Part shown: positions 52,852 to 62,323 of the stretch, one piece after another | How the letters are laid out: every line of letters begins with the position of its first letter | How positions within the stretch are numbered: position 1 is the stretch's first letter | Source: UBA6770 sp965660875 | Lineage (GTDB): Bacteria; Bacteroidota; Bacteroidia; Flavobacteriales_G; Salibacteraceae | Length of the DNA stretch: 64,000 bases | Direction of reading: 5' to 3' | Assembly: GCA_965660875.1 (NCBI GenBank) | Contig: CBFIBQ010000011.1 | Span: 30,927 to 94,926, forward strand | Notes under the pieces: model-generated | What the model saw: only the letters and a program-made list of their open reading frames with translations | Told to the model about the DNA's origin: nothing | Databases searched by the model: none | Made by a program: the position numbers and the translations under genes

Positions 52852-54549
52852 CTATCCTATTGCGGAATTGACCTTGTCCACCAATTCCACTTCTTTAGCA
52901 ATGGCCTTTTCCTGAATTTCTTGGCCTCTTTTTAAAATATCCTCTACATAATCTTTGTCTTTGAGGTCGCCTGTATTGATTTTTACGTTCATAAACGCGC
53001 CCATGATAGCCGAGCGTGCACACAAGGCTCCTACTCCAGCGTCTGTAATTGAATTCGGGTTTCCAACCTCAACCATGCCTTCAATTATTTCAAAAGAATC
53101 GTAAACCGTTTGCATTACCTGAAAAGGAATTTCTATAGCGTATTTGGTAGCGTCTTGTATTGCTTGAGAACGAGCCGCCTTTTCTGAGTCAGAATCTTTT
53201 GGTAAACCGTAAGCATCCATAATTTTATTGAACGCATTGGTGTCTTCATCTACCAATCGCATCAATTTATTTTTAATCGTTTGCCCTTTTTCTGCCCAAT
53301 CTGAAAACTCTTCCCATCTATCGTCCCAACCTCTTTTATGCGAAGACAAATTGGCAACCATGGTGGCTAAACTAACACCGAGAGCACCAACGTATGCCGA
53401 AATAGATCCACCGCCTGGCGCAGGAGATTCACTAGCAGTTTCATCAGCAAAAGCTGCTAAGTCTAAATCTATTAATTTTTTTTCTCCCGCTTTTTTAAGC
53501 TTGTACTCTATGATCTTCTCACTCGGGTCAAACGGTGCTAAGTCATCTAACCCCAAAGATTTCACTGCAATTTTTATCAACTCCGATTCAGAAACACCGG
53601 TAGAACGCTGCTGTTTTCTCAAAAAATACCGACCCGCATCAAGCATGGCATTCAAGGGAACTAGACCAATCAACTCAGAGCCCGTTATTCGCAACCCCCT
53701 TGCAATGGCAGATTCTTGTGTTGCGTCAAAAGCCTCATGTATTGAGGTAACGCTGATATTGGTGAGGTTGTAGGAGATTTGTGCAATGCCGTATTCCTCA
53801 ATGTACCAGCCAATTCCTTTAACGCATTTCAATTTCCCAGGTTCACGCACCGGCTCACCATTAGCGTCCAAAATCTTTTTACCCGTTAGTTTACCACCTT
53901 CAGTTTTAATTCTTCCAGCTTCTCTTATGTCAAAGGCAATAGCGTTGGCTCTTCTTGTAGAGGTCGTGTTTAAGTTAATGTTGTATGCCACTAAAAAATC
54001 TCGTGCAGAAATAGCAGTACAACCCGATTTAGCGACATTTGCAGTAAACTCTGCAGGGCCAAAATCGGGCTTCCAGTTTGGATCGGTTAGTTTCTTCGAA
54101 AGTCCTTCGTACTGCCCTTCTCGGCAACTGGCCAAGTTTTTTCTTTTTTCTTCTTTGGCTGCGTTCTCATAGAAGTAACCGGGTATGCCCAATTCACGAC
54201 CAACACGTTCCCCAAGTTTGTGGGCGTATTGGGCAGTTTCTTCCATCGAAATATTAGCGATGGGTACCAAAGGACAAACGTCAGTAGCGCCAAAACGCGG
54301 GTGCTCGCCAAAATGCTTACTCATATCGATAAGCTCCGATGCTTTTTTAATTAATAGAAAGGCTGCCTCAATGGCCTTTTCAGGTTCTCCAACAAATGTG
54401 ATTACGGTTCTGTTGGTCGCTTTACCGGGATCAACATCCAAAAGTTTCACTCCATCAACCGTTTCTACAACATCGGTTATGGCTTTGATTTTTGCGCTGT
54501 CTCTACCCTCAGAAATATTGGGTACACATTCTATTAATTGCTCTTCCAT
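52852..54549 (-). CDS. ftcD: Glutamate formimidoyltransferase/formimidoyl-THF cyclodeaminase
   Basis: This bifunctional enzyme passes the formimino group from formiminoglutamate to tetrahydrofolate and deaminates it, ending histidine breakdown. The N-terminal transferase half has ECVPNISEGRD and the catalytic-His segment GEHPRFGATDVCPLVPI. The C-terminal cyclodeaminase half begins around 365 with SPAPGGGSISAYVGALG and contains VDEDTNAFNKIM. At 565 residues it has the full-length fused layout seen in vertebrates and some Bacteroidota. HutI is encoded 2.5 kb upstream on the same strand with two plus-strand genes between. Confidence 0.96.
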   Translation of the reverse strand: MEEQLIECVPNISEGRDSAKIKAITDVVETVDGVKLLDVDPGKATNRTVITFVGEPEKAIEAAFLLIKKASELIDMSKHFGEHPRFGATDVCPLVPIANISMEETAQYAHKLGERVGRELGIPGYFYENAAKEEKRKNLASCREGQYEGLSKKLTDPNWKPDFGPAEFTANVAKSGCTAISARDFLVAYNINLNTTSTRRANAIAFDIREAGRIKTEGGKLTGKKILDANGEPVREPGKLKCVKGIGWYIEEYGIAQISYNLTNISVTSIHEAFDATQESAIARGLRITGSELIGLVPLNAMLDAGRYFLRKQQRSTGVSESELIKIAVKSLGLDDLAPFDPSEKIIEYKLKKAGEKKLIDLDLAAFADETASESPAPGGGSISAYVGALGVSLATMVANLSSHKRGWDDRWEEFSDWAEKGQTIKNKLMRLVDEDTNAFNKIMDAYGLPKDSDSEKAARSQAIQDATKYAIEIPFQVMQTVYDSFEIIEGMVEVGNPNSITDAGVGALCARSAIMGAFMNVKINTGDLKDKDYVEDILKRGQEIQEKAIAKEVELVDKVNSAIG

Positions 54550-55035
54550 GTTCTAATGTATTTGGTGATATTACAAAATGATTCAGTTTAATTCAGTAAT
54601 TCTACGCATAGAAATAAAAATCTAAACAGCTAATATTATTAAACTGCCAAAATCCATTTGACACTCTAATCTAAACCACATTAAACCGCTACATTGCGTT
54701 GAATTCTTATGACTGCAAATCTAAAAATATTGCTGCAGCAACCGAAGTCAAGGTCATCTTCAACAACAGCCATAAAATTGATTTTTTGAAAGTGTTTTTT
54801 CATGCCTCATCTTATAAAAACAAACCAGATTTTAAAGAACATTCAAAAGGGATAGCATACCTCAGTATCTATTATCAAACACTTATGGAAACACTACAAT
54901 ACTTCATGATCAACTGGAGGATTACGTGAAAAGATACAGTAAGTTAATTTTATTTAAATTTGGTTGGCACTGGTTTTAAACGATTGCTGGCGGATCCGAA
55001 AAGCCTTACGAGTAGGTCATTTAAACATAACTTTT
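54550..55035. other. Gene-free stretch between ftcD and a lipoprotein gene
   Basis: No supported gene is present. One open frame (TTG at 54699 to 54929) has no recognisable motif or signal and lacks an ATG start. The region is AT-rich and must hold the ftcD promoter (minus) and the lipoprotein promoter (plus), but no clear -33/-7 pair was seen. Confidence 0.5.
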
Positions 55036-55476
55036 ATGAAAAAAATTAGTTTCATTCCTTTTGGGATTTTTTTAATCGCAGGTATCCTCTTTACAGGTTG
55101 TAAAAAAGAAGGTTGCACAGATGGTGACGCAACCAATTTTAGTGAGGAAGCAGATGAAGACGATGGCACCTGCAAGTATGAGGGTGAGGTTATTTTCTGG
55201 TATGGAAAAGCAACTTCAGAATTTTTAGTCGGAGACGGAGCTCAAACCCTAACCTATTACGTTGATAATGCAATAGTTGGTTCCACTGCAGCAACTGTAT
55301 TTGATACCGCAGAGCCAGCCTGCGGTCAAAACGGATCCATAACCGTAACGAGAGACTTAGGTTCCGAAAAGTCTCAAACAGCTACCTATTCCATTAAGGA
55401 TCAAACAGACCATGAATACTATAAAGGTTCGGTTACATTTGCTGCAAACACCTGTGAAGCTACAGAGTTGAAGTAG
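55036..55476 (+). CDS. Small lipoprotein of unknown function
   Basis: The start is the ATG at 55036, giving the signal MKKISFIPFGIFLIAGILFTGC with acylated Cys at 22; the frame is open upstream to 54964 but without a signal. The mature 124 residues open with an acidic Cys-containing segment (KKEGCTDGDATNFSEEADED), resembling the DXDXDG-like calcium-binding patterns found after Bacteroidota lipoprotein Cys, followed by a beta-rich domain. Function is unknown. A strong terminator follows. Confidence 0.82.
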   Translation: MKKISFIPFGIFLIAGILFTGCKKEGCTDGDATNFSEEADEDDGTCKYEGEVIFWYGKATSEFLVGDGAQTLTYYVDNAIVGSTAATVFDTAEPACGQNGSITVTRDLGSEKSQTATYSIKDQTDHEYYKGSVTFAANTCEATELK

Positions 55477-55501
55477 TCAGTAACACAATTAAAGGAAAAT
55501 G

Positions 55502-55532
55502 AGGGTATTACTGTTGTAATGCCCTTTTTTTT
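55502..55532 (+). terminator. Rho-independent terminator after the lipoprotein gene
   Basis: AGGGTATTAC (55502-55511) pairs with GTAATGCCCT (55516-55525) over a TGTT loop, with one G-U pair. A run of eight T bases (55525-55532) follows. It lies 25 bases after the lipoprotein stop. Confidence 0.85.
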
Positions 55533-55599
55533 AATCAAATCGAAAGTGAACTTATTTATTCAAACCGAATCACCGTCCTGTATGTAATATGAATACGTA

Positions 55600-57018
55600 A
55601 TGAAAATACTTTTAACAGGTGCAACAGGATATATAGGAAAGAGACTGCTGCCTGTGCTCATAGAATTAGGACACCACGTAGTTTGCTGTGTGCGTGATCC
55701 AGAACGTTTTACCCCACCAAAATCAATAAAAAAGCACATCGATGTGATTCAGGTGGATTTGCTTATACCAGATACCCTCAATACTATTCCAAACGATATT
55801 GACGGCGCTTATTATTTGGTGCACAGTATGTCGTCAAGTGATAACTACTCGGATATCGAACAGAAAACAGCCATCAACTTTAGATCAGCACTAGAAAAAA
55901 CTGAAGTAAAACATGTCATTTACCTCAGCGGAATTGTGAACGAAGAGGCACTATCCAAGCATTTATCCTCAAGAAAAAATGTTGAAGAAGAGCTCCACAA
56001 GGGGCGCTATAACTGTACAACGCTTAGAGCTGGAATCATCATAGGCTCGGGCAGTGCATCTTTTGAAATTATCCGAGATTTGGTAGAAAAGCTACCCATC
56101 ATGATTGCTCCAAAATGGCTAAAAACCAAGTGTCAGCCTATTGGAATTACCGATGTTACCCAGTTTCTGTCCAAAACACTGTTTAAAAAAGAGACCTACA
56201 ACAACAACTACGACATTGGCAGTTCAGACATTCTATCCTATAAAGAAATGCTGTTGGGCTTTGCCGCAGTGCGCGGTTTGAAAAGAAGTATTTTTACAGT
56301 GCCTGTAATGACTCCAAAGTTGTCTTCTTACTGGCTTTACTTCGTCACGTCCATTTCTTTTAGATTGGCTATGAATTTAGTGGATAGTATGAAAATTGAA
56401 GTGGTTTGCAGGGACAATGAACTCAATAGGATTCTTGATATTAAGCCCATCAGCTATAAAGAAGCACTCGAAAAAGCCTTTTTAAAAATTGAGAAAAACT
56501 CCATTGTTTCCAGCTGGAAAGACGCCAACGTGAGTAGTGGGTTCAACCCAATTCTATCAGACTTTATCCAAGTTCCGAAGTTTGGCTGTTTTGTAGATCA
56601 CCAAGAGCAGGACGTTGCTCAACGTGAGGCCTGTATTGATCGAGTGTGGAAAATCGGTGGTGAAACCGGATGGTATTACGCAAGTTGGTTATGGAAAATT
56701 CGTGGGTATATAGATAAGCTTTCTGGTGGAGTGGGATTAAGACGGGGCCGAACAAACACCAATCACATAAATGCCGGCGATGTCTTAGATTTTTGGCGCG
56801 TACTTTATGCCAACAAAACCGAAGGTCGTTTGCTATTGTATGCTGAAATGAAACTTCCTGGCGATGCTTGGCTAGAGTTTAAAGTGGAAGACGATAAAAT
56901 AAAGCAGACAGCTACCTTTCGCCCATTAGGAGTCTTAGGTCGATTGTACTGGTGGGCCGTATTCCCTTTTCATGGTTTTATCTTTAAAGGTATGATTAAC
57001 AGGCTCGCCAGAGGATAA
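55600..57018 (+). CDS. SDR family NAD(P)-binding protein with DUF2867 C-terminal domain
   Basis: The 472-residue protein begins with an atypical SDR domain (GATGYIGKRLLPVL dinucleotide loop, YLVHSMSSSD, HVIYLSGIV). From about 325 to the end is a DUF2867 domain, with DRVWKIGGETGWYYASWLWK, RRGRTNTNHINAGDVLDFWR and a C-terminal WWAVFPFHGFIFKGM. The substrate is unknown; related proteins are annotated as NAD(P)H-binding or complex I-like factors. It is convergent with hutI (17 bases between stops). Confidence 0.85.
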   Translation: MKILLTGATGYIGKRLLPVLIELGHHVVCCVRDPERFTPPKSIKKHIDVIQVDLLIPDTLNTIPNDIDGAYYLVHSMSSSDNYSDIEQKTAINFRSALEKTEVKHVIYLSGIVNEEALSKHLSSRKNVEEELHKGRYNCTTLRAGIIIGSGSASFEIIRDLVEKLPIMIAPKWLKTKCQPIGITDVTQFLSKTLFKKETYNNNYDIGSSDILSYKEMLLGFAAVRGLKRSIFTVPVMTPKLSSYWLYFVTSISFRLAMNLVDSMKIEVVCRDNELNRILDIKPISYKEALEKAFLKIEKNSIVSSWKDANVSSGFNPILSDFIQVPKFGCFVDHQEQDVAQREACIDRVWKIGGETGWYYASWLWKIRGYIDKLSGGVGLRRGRTNTNHINAGDVLDFWRVLYANKTEGRLLLYAEMKLPGDAWLEFKVEDDKIKQTATFRPLGVLGRLYWWAVFPFHGFIFKGMINRLARG

Positions 57019-57035
57019 AAAACTATCCGTTGAAT

Positions 57036-58295
57036 CTAAAACTGAATTTTCCCGTTCAACAGCACGGAATCAATGTGATTGGACCCGAAGCTATATGGAA
57101 TATAGGAATACGATGGAATCTCTTTTGTAATGATCAAATTGGCTTTTTTACCCACCGATATACTTCCGTGTGTTTCCGATAAACCCATTGCATAAGCACC
57201 GTTGCGATATGACGCATTAAAGGCTTCATTGGGATGCATTTTCATTTTGATACAAGCTAATGACATTACAAAGGGCATATTTCCAGACGGTGTTGAACCT
57301 GGGTTATAATCCGTAGCTAATGCCACGGGTAAACCTTCATCAATCATTTTACGTGCGGGTGAATAAGGAATTTCTAAAAAGAATGAGCAAGAGGGTAATA
57401 GTGTTGCAATCGTCCGAGTGCCGTTCAGCTGATTAATTTCTTCGTCTGCCAACACTTCTAGATGATCTACAGAAAGCGCCTTCTCCTCTATTCCAACTTG
57501 AATACCACTTGAAATGGTAAACTGATTGACATGGAATTTTGGTACCAATCCGTGAGCAACACCTGCTTGTAAAATTCTTCGCGTATCGTTGTTATCGAAA
57601 TATCCTTTTTCACAGAAAACGTCAATATAATCTGCCAGACCTTCTTTAGCCACTTGTGGTATAATTTCATTAATTATCAAATCAATGTATCCCGACTTAT
57701 TGCCCTTAAACTCTGGCGGCACAGCATGCGCAGCTAATAATGTTGCTTTTATAGTAAGGTCCGTATTATCTTTTATTCGCTGAATTACACGGAGCATTTT
57801 TAACTCACTTTCCAAACTTAAACCGTAACCACTTTTTATTTCTAACGCTCCAGTACCTGTCGAAATTACTTCTTTAGCTCGCGTCAGAGCTTGCTCGTAC
57901 AACTCATCTTCGCTTGTATTGCGCAATTTCAAAGCAGAATTTATAATCCCACCTCCGTTGTTAGCAATTTCTTCATAGCTCAAGCCGTTCAATCGGTCTA
58001 CCCACTCCCCTTCTCTATTTCCAGCATAAACAATGTGCGAATGGGCATCACAAAACGTTGGTAAAACAATTTTGTCTCTGGCGTCAATAATTTTTAAGTT
58101 GGTCCAGTCCGTTATACCTTCCCAATCCTCCATAGAACCAAACCCTGCAATACGATCGCCTTCTATGGCAAGCCAAGCATTCTCAATGGTTTTACATTCC
58201 TTCAATTCAACTCCCGATAAACGCTCACGCTTATCGTTTTCGTCTTGAATAAATGCGAGTTGTTTTATGTTTTTGATTAAAATGCGTTGTTCCAT
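57036..58295 (-). CDS. hutI: Imidazolonepropionase
   Basis: HutI hydrolyses imidazolone-5-propionate to formiminoglutamate, the step before FtcD. The 419-residue amidohydrolase has the metal-binding PTFCDAHSHIVYAGNREGE (HxH), LAAHAVPPEFKG, KFHVNQFT and ATDYNPGSTPSGNMPFVMSL with the distal Asp. The genes for the first two steps (hutH, hutU) are not in the window. Upstream is a 241-base gap with inverted repeats, then lon. Confidence 0.96.
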   Translation of the reverse strand: MEQRILIKNIKQLAFIQDENDKRERLSGVELKECKTIENAWLAIEGDRIAGFGSMEDWEGITDWTNLKIIDARDKIVLPTFCDAHSHIVYAGNREGEWVDRLNGLSYEEIANNGGGIINSALKLRNTSEDELYEQALTRAKEVISTGTGALEIKSGYGLSLESELKMLRVIQRIKDNTDLTIKATLLAAHAVPPEFKGNKSGYIDLIINEIIPQVAKEGLADYIDVFCEKGYFDNNDTRRILQAGVAHGLVPKFHVNQFTISSGIQVGIEEKALSVDHLEVLADEEINQLNGTRTIATLLPSCSFFLEIPYSPARKMIDEGLPVALATDYNPGSTPSGNMPFVMSLACIKMKMHPNEAFNASYRNGAYAMGLSETHGSISVGKKANLIITKEIPSYSYIPYSFGSNHIDSVLLNGKIQF

Positions 58296-58464
58296 TGCTT
58301 ATTTTTTATTCGGTTACAAAGTAAAGTAAACACTGCATTAATGAGCAGGACTGGTCCATACTCTTTTAGTAATATCCTACTAATTGATAGAGGATAAAAG
58401 AAGCGTTACATGGGTTTATAAGTATTATTCACTTCTCAATACAATTTTCTCATACCATGAAAAT

Positions 58465-58514
58465 CACTCGAAATGACTAAACGAATACAATCGTGGTGAG
58501 TTCGAGTGCCACGA
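58465..58514. repeat. Interleaved inverted repeats downstream of lon
   Basis: CACTCGAA (58465-58472) is complementary to TTCGAGTG (58501-58508), and TCGTGG (58491-58496) is complementary to CCACGA (58509-58514). The order is A, B, A', B', so the two stems interleave. They could not easily form together because A' and B' abut. The element lies 23 bases past the lon stop and 170 bases before the hutI start. Confidence 0.6.
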
Positions 58515-58536
58515 CCTAGAAGTGGTGTTTCAAGAA

Positions 58537-60978
58537 CTACTGAACTTCGAGAGCGTCCGATACTTTTGTCGACAGTAAAGCCTTATTTAACACTTCTTGC
58601 ATAGTCGAAACGTAATGAAACGTAAGCCCTTTTAGGTACTTTTCATTAATTTCTTTAATGTCCTTCTCGTTTTCTTTACACAAGATAATCTCTTTGATGT
58701 TAGCCCTTTTAGCCGCTAAAATTTTCTCTTTAATTCCCCCAACAGGCAGTACTCGACCTCTTAAAGTAATTTCTCCTGTCATGGCTAACTTGGACTTTAC
58801 TTTACGTTGAGTAAATAAAGAAGCTAATGAAGTAAGCATGGTAATACCTGCAGAAGGTCCATCCTTAGGGGTTGCTCCTTCTGGCACATGAATGTGCACG
58901 TTGTATCGATCAAAAAGATCAGGCTTTAATCCCAACAAGTGAGCGTGTGATTTTAAAAATTCAAGAGCAATTACAGCACTTTCCTTCATAACATCGCCCA
59001 AATTACCGGTCAAGGTCAGCTTGCCTTTACCCGGAGTTATTGAAGACTCAATAAATAATATATCTCCACCAACAGAAGTCCATGCCAATCCCGTCACTAC
59101 ACCAGCAATGTCGTTATTTTCATATTTCTCTTTGGCTATTCCGGGACCTAATAAATCATTCAGTTGGTCGGCAGTTATACCAGGCTCGTAATTTTCCTCC
59201 ATCGCCAATTTGGTAGCGACTTTACGAACTACTTGTGCTACTTTTTTCTCCAAGGTTCGCACTCCAGATTCTCTGGTGTATCCTTCAATTAGCGCTTCAA
59301 GCACCTTTTTGGGCAGTTTAACGTCACTCTTTTTCATGCCGTGCTCTTTCAATTGCTTTGGCAAGAGGTGTTTGTTCGCAATTTCGACTTTTTCTTCTAC
59401 CGTGTATCCCGTTAGGTTAATGATTTCCATTCGATCGCGCAAAGCAGGCTGAATTCTACTCAAATCATTAGCGGTAGCAATGAACATTACATTGGATAAA
59501 TCATAATCCATTTCCACATAATTATCGTAGAAGGAGTTGTTTTGTTCTGGGTCCAGAATCTCTAGCAATGCCGAAGAAGGGTCACCTTGGTGTCCCGTTC
59601 CTACTTTATCAATTTCGTCGAGAATAAAGACTGGATTTGATTTTTCAGCCTTTTTTAGGTTCTGAATAATTCGGCCAGGCATAGCACCGATATAAGTTTT
59701 ACGGTGTCCCCTTAATTCGGCCTCATCTCTTAAGCCTCCGAGCGATATGCGCACATATTGCCTGCCAATAGCTTCAGCAATGGATTTTCCAAGAGAGGTT
59801 TTCCCCACTCCCGGAGGTCCTGCAAAACAAAGAATGGGCGACTTCATATCTCCCTTTAGCTTCAAGACCGCAATGTGTTCAATGATTCTATCCTTAATTT
59901 TTTCAAGACCGTAATGATCCCTATCCAAGATTTTACGCGCTCGATTTAAATCAAAATGATCTTTAGAGAACTCATTCCAAGGCAAGTCCAGCAAAAGCTC
60001 TACGTAATTTAACTGAACCGAATACTCCATGCTTTGAGGGTTTATTCGTTCCAATTTATCCAATTCTTTTTTAAATCTGCCGGCAATTTCTTTGCTCCAC
60101 TTTTTCTTGTCCGCACGCTTGGATAGTTCATTAATTTCCTCTGTAACCGGATTACCACCCAACTCTTCTTGAATGGTCTTCATTTGTTGTTGCAAGAAAA
60201 ATTCGCGTTGCTGCTTATCGATATCTACACGAACCTTGCTTTGAATGTCGTTTTTAATATCCAACATTTGCAGCTCTTTTGTCATGTAGCGCATTACTCT
60301 ATTCGCCCGTTCCGTAAAGTCCCCTTCGTTCAGAATGTTTTGCTTTTCTTCAACATTGGCATTCATATTTGAAGAAATAAAGTTCAATAGAAAGTTGGGG
60401 CTTTCAATGTTTTTAATGGCTATGTTGGCCTCGGTTGGAATATCGGGAGACTTCTCAATAATTTCCAGCGCAAGGTCTTTTACAGAGTTTACCAAACCCT
60501 GAAAGTTATCGTCCTTCACTGAGGGAAAAATTTGCTCGACAGGTTTTACCGTAGCCTTCAAATAAGGCTCAGACTGAACCATATCCAACAACTCGAATTT
60601 CTGCTTACCCTGAATTATAATGGTGGTATTGCCATCAGGCATACGCAGCATTTTTAATATTCGAGCTACGGTTCCAATTTTGTTCAATTGCTCAAAAGCT
60701 GGATCCTCCTCTCCTTGATCTTTTTGCGCAATAACACCAATGGTCTTATCGCCGCTGTGCGCATCTTTAACGAGTTTAATAGATTTATCTCTTCCTACAG
60801 TAATCGGAATTACTACTCCAGGAAAAAGTACTGTATTTCTTAGCGGTAAAATTGGCAGACTCTCAGGAAGATTTTCCTTGTTCATTGAGTCTTCATCTTC
60901 TTGGGAGAGCAAGGGTATAAAGTCACCAGAGTCGTCCATACCGTCCATTAGGTTGTAAAAATCGAAGTTGTTGTTCAT
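58537..60978 (-). CDS. lon: ATP-dependent protease La (Lon)
   Basis: Lon degrades misfolded and regulatory proteins. The 813 residues include the N-terminal LON domain (ILPLRNTVLFPGVVIPITVG), the AAA+ core with Walker A GPPGVGKTSLGKSI, Walker B FILDEIDKVG, and the sensor region, and a C-terminal serine protease with the Ser in PKDGPSAGITML and the Lys in GGIKEKILAAKR. The N-terminus carries ~40 extra acidic residues before the LON domain, common in Bacteroidota. No membrane segment, so this is the cytosolic LonA type. Confidence 0.97.
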   Translation of the reverse strand: MNNNFDFYNLMDGMDDSGDFIPLLSQEDEDSMNKENLPESLPILPLRNTVLFPGVVIPITVGRDKSIKLVKDAHSGDKTIGVIAQKDQGEEDPAFEQLNKIGTVARILKMLRMPDGNTTIIIQGKQKFELLDMVQSEPYLKATVKPVEQIFPSVKDDNFQGLVNSVKDLALEIIEKSPDIPTEANIAIKNIESPNFLLNFISSNMNANVEEKQNILNEGDFTERANRVMRYMTKELQMLDIKNDIQSKVRVDIDKQQREFFLQQQMKTIQEELGGNPVTEEINELSKRADKKKWSKEIAGRFKKELDKLERINPQSMEYSVQLNYVELLLDLPWNEFSKDHFDLNRARKILDRDHYGLEKIKDRIIEHIAVLKLKGDMKSPILCFAGPPGVGKTSLGKSIAEAIGRQYVRISLGGLRDEAELRGHRKTYIGAMPGRIIQNLKKAEKSNPVFILDEIDKVGTGHQGDPSSALLEILDPEQNNSFYDNYVEMDYDLSNVMFIATANDLSRIQPALRDRMEIINLTGYTVEEKVEIANKHLLPKQLKEHGMKKSDVKLPKKVLEALIEGYTRESGVRTLEKKVAQVVRKVATKLAMEENYEPGITADQLNDLLGPGIAKEKYENNDIAGVVTGLAWTSVGGDILFIESSITPGKGKLTLTGNLGDVMKESAVIALEFLKSHAHLLGLKPDLFDRYNVHIHVPEGATPKDGPSAGITMLTSLASLFTQRKVKSKLAMTGEITLRGRVLPVGGIKEKILAAKRANIKEIILCKENEKDIKEINEKYLKGLTFHYVSTMQEVLNKALLSTKVSDALEVQ

Positions 60979-61057
60979 TTATTTGTTTTAAGTCAAAAAG
61001 GCAGTAAATGCCCAAATACCAATTTAGAATCTATTGGTCAAGCTTTATGCCATTGAC

Positions 61058-62239
61058 TTAGTCTCGGTAAATTTTGTCAGCTTCAAACACAGCATCTAGG
61101 ATTTCAGACTCTACAGGTGTTAAAGTTAGGTCTCTGCGCTCCATCATCCTTTGGGCAACTACTTTGGCTTTTTCCAGCTTAAAGGTTTCGAAACCATCAG
61201 CACCACCCCAGGAAAAAGAAGGGATAAACTTAGGAGGAAACCCTCCTCCGAATACGTTTGCTGACACGCCAACAACAGTCCCTGTATTAAGCATAGTGTT
61301 GATAGCCGTTTTACTGTGATCGCCCATAATTAAGCCACAAAAAGTTTCACCAGAGTTCTCAAACGTTTTAGAGACATAATCCCAAACCGAAACGTGAGAA
61401 TAATTATTCTTAAGGTTACTAGTGTTGGTGTCTGCTCCCAAGTTACACCACTCACCAATTACCGAGTTACCAACAAAACCGTCATGACCTTTATTAGAAT
61501 ACCCGTAAAAAACCGAGTTACTAACTTCTCCACCAACTTTGCAGTGTGGACCAACCGTAGTGTCTCCATAAATTTTAGCCGACATTTTTATAGTCGCATG
61601 TTCCAGTGCTGCAAATGGCCCTCGAATAACAGAACCCTCCATTACTTCTACTCCTTCTGCCAAGTAAATAGGACCTCCTGTTGAATTGAGTGTAACGCCC
61701 TCCATTTTCACTGTAGGATGGATAAAAAAATCATTTCCAATTAAGGTGTTGTATTGTCCGAAATTAGTTATGGGTTCTAATCGCATAGATTCAATGTCAG
61801 CTGCTATCTGCTCACCATTGTGTTTAAAAATATCTATAAAGTTCTGAATTGAGATGGAGTTGCTTTTGGAATTAACTGCAACCGCAGCCTTGATAGCCGC
61901 TTGCATCTCCTCGTTCTGTGTAATGGGTTTTGTGGTTTTAAAGGCTAAACACTCACCATAGGATTCTAGCACCTCTCCTTCCTTCAAACCTACAATTTCT
62001 TGTATGAGATTGGCATTTGGAATTAAATTAGCGGCAATAAAAATATGCTGCTTATCATTTATTGGGTATTTACCTTTTAAGTGGTTAGTTGTAAGGTACC
62101 CTACGACAGCCCAATCGGTTTGTAATTCCCATTTTTCTGATATTTTTAATGTACCCACGCGTAAATCCGCAGCAGGCCTAGTATACGTTAAAGGTAGAAG
62201 TGATTGGTGACTTTGGTTGTCGAAAAAAATAATGTTCAT
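61058..62239 (-). CDS. GlmU-like protein (putative sugar nucleotidyltransferase, Bacteroidota type)
   Basis: This 393-residue protein begins MNIIFFDNQSHQSLLPLTYT, with RPAADLRVGTLKISEKW. That is the divergent N-terminal domain of the Bacteroidota alternative GlmU family, without the usual GxGTRM pyrophosphorylase loop. Its C-terminal half has hexapeptide-repeat strands of a left-handed beta-helix (GNDFFIHPTVKMEGVTLNST, YGDTTVGPHCKVGGEVSNS, GVSANVFGGGFPP). It likely takes part in UDP-GlcNAc formation, complementing glmM. It lies downstream of rpmE2, separated by a terminator. Confidence 0.85.
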   Translation of the reverse strand: MNIIFFDNQSHQSLLPLTYTRPAADLRVGTLKISEKWELQTDWAVVGYLTTNHLKGKYPINDKQHIFIAANLIPNANLIQEIVGLKEGEVLESYGECLAFKTTKPITQNEEMQAAIKAAVAVNSKSNSISIQNFIDIFKHNGEQIAADIESMRLEPITNFGQYNTLIGNDFFIHPTVKMEGVTLNSTGGPIYLAEGVEVMEGSVIRGPFAALEHATIKMSAKIYGDTTVGPHCKVGGEVSNSVFYGYSNKGHDGFVGNSVIGEWCNLGADTNTSNLKNNYSHVSVWDYVSKTFENSGETFCGLIMGDHSKTAINTMLNTGTVVGVSANVFGGGFPPKFIPSFSWGGADGFETFKLEKAKVVAQRMMERRDLTLTPVESEILDAVFEADKIYRD

Positions 62240-62267
62240 TTGAAATACTTTGCTTCGAAATTAGGGC

Positions 62268-62293
62268 AAAAAAAAACCCCGAAACAATCGGGG
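62268..62293 (-). terminator. Rho-independent terminator after rpmE2
   Basis: On the minus strand CCCCGA pairs with TCGGGG over a five-base loop (stem arms at 62277-62282 and 62288-62293). A run of T bases, seen as the A-run 62268-62276 on the plus strand, follows. It sits 30 bases past the rpmE2 stop and 28 bases before the GlmU-like start. Confidence 0.85.
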
Positions 62294-62323
62294 CTTAAAA
62301 TATATTTAAAACTTAACGTTTTG

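Noticed and set aside
52780..52860. A short plus-strand peptide containing GKEWLQKEPIVNLDYP upstream of ftcD's 3' end
   Set aside because: It resembles the start of some secreted-protein domains but is too short, has no start codon and runs into ftcD antisense sequence.
53228..54556. Three long plus-strand open frames lying antisense to ftcD
   Set aside because: They mirror the ftcD codon pattern, have no signal, domain or start context, and ftcD on the minus strand is a well-supported 565-residue enzyme.
54699..54929. A 76-residue open frame with a TTG start between ftcD and the lipoprotein gene
   Set aside because: No ATG, no recognisable family and no promoter context; kept only as part of the intergenic note.
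58485..58530. A tRNA-like TTCGAGT segment downstream of lon
   Set aside because: The T-loop-like bases are flanked by the wrong stems and there is no acceptor, D or anticodon arm; the inverted repeats explain it better.
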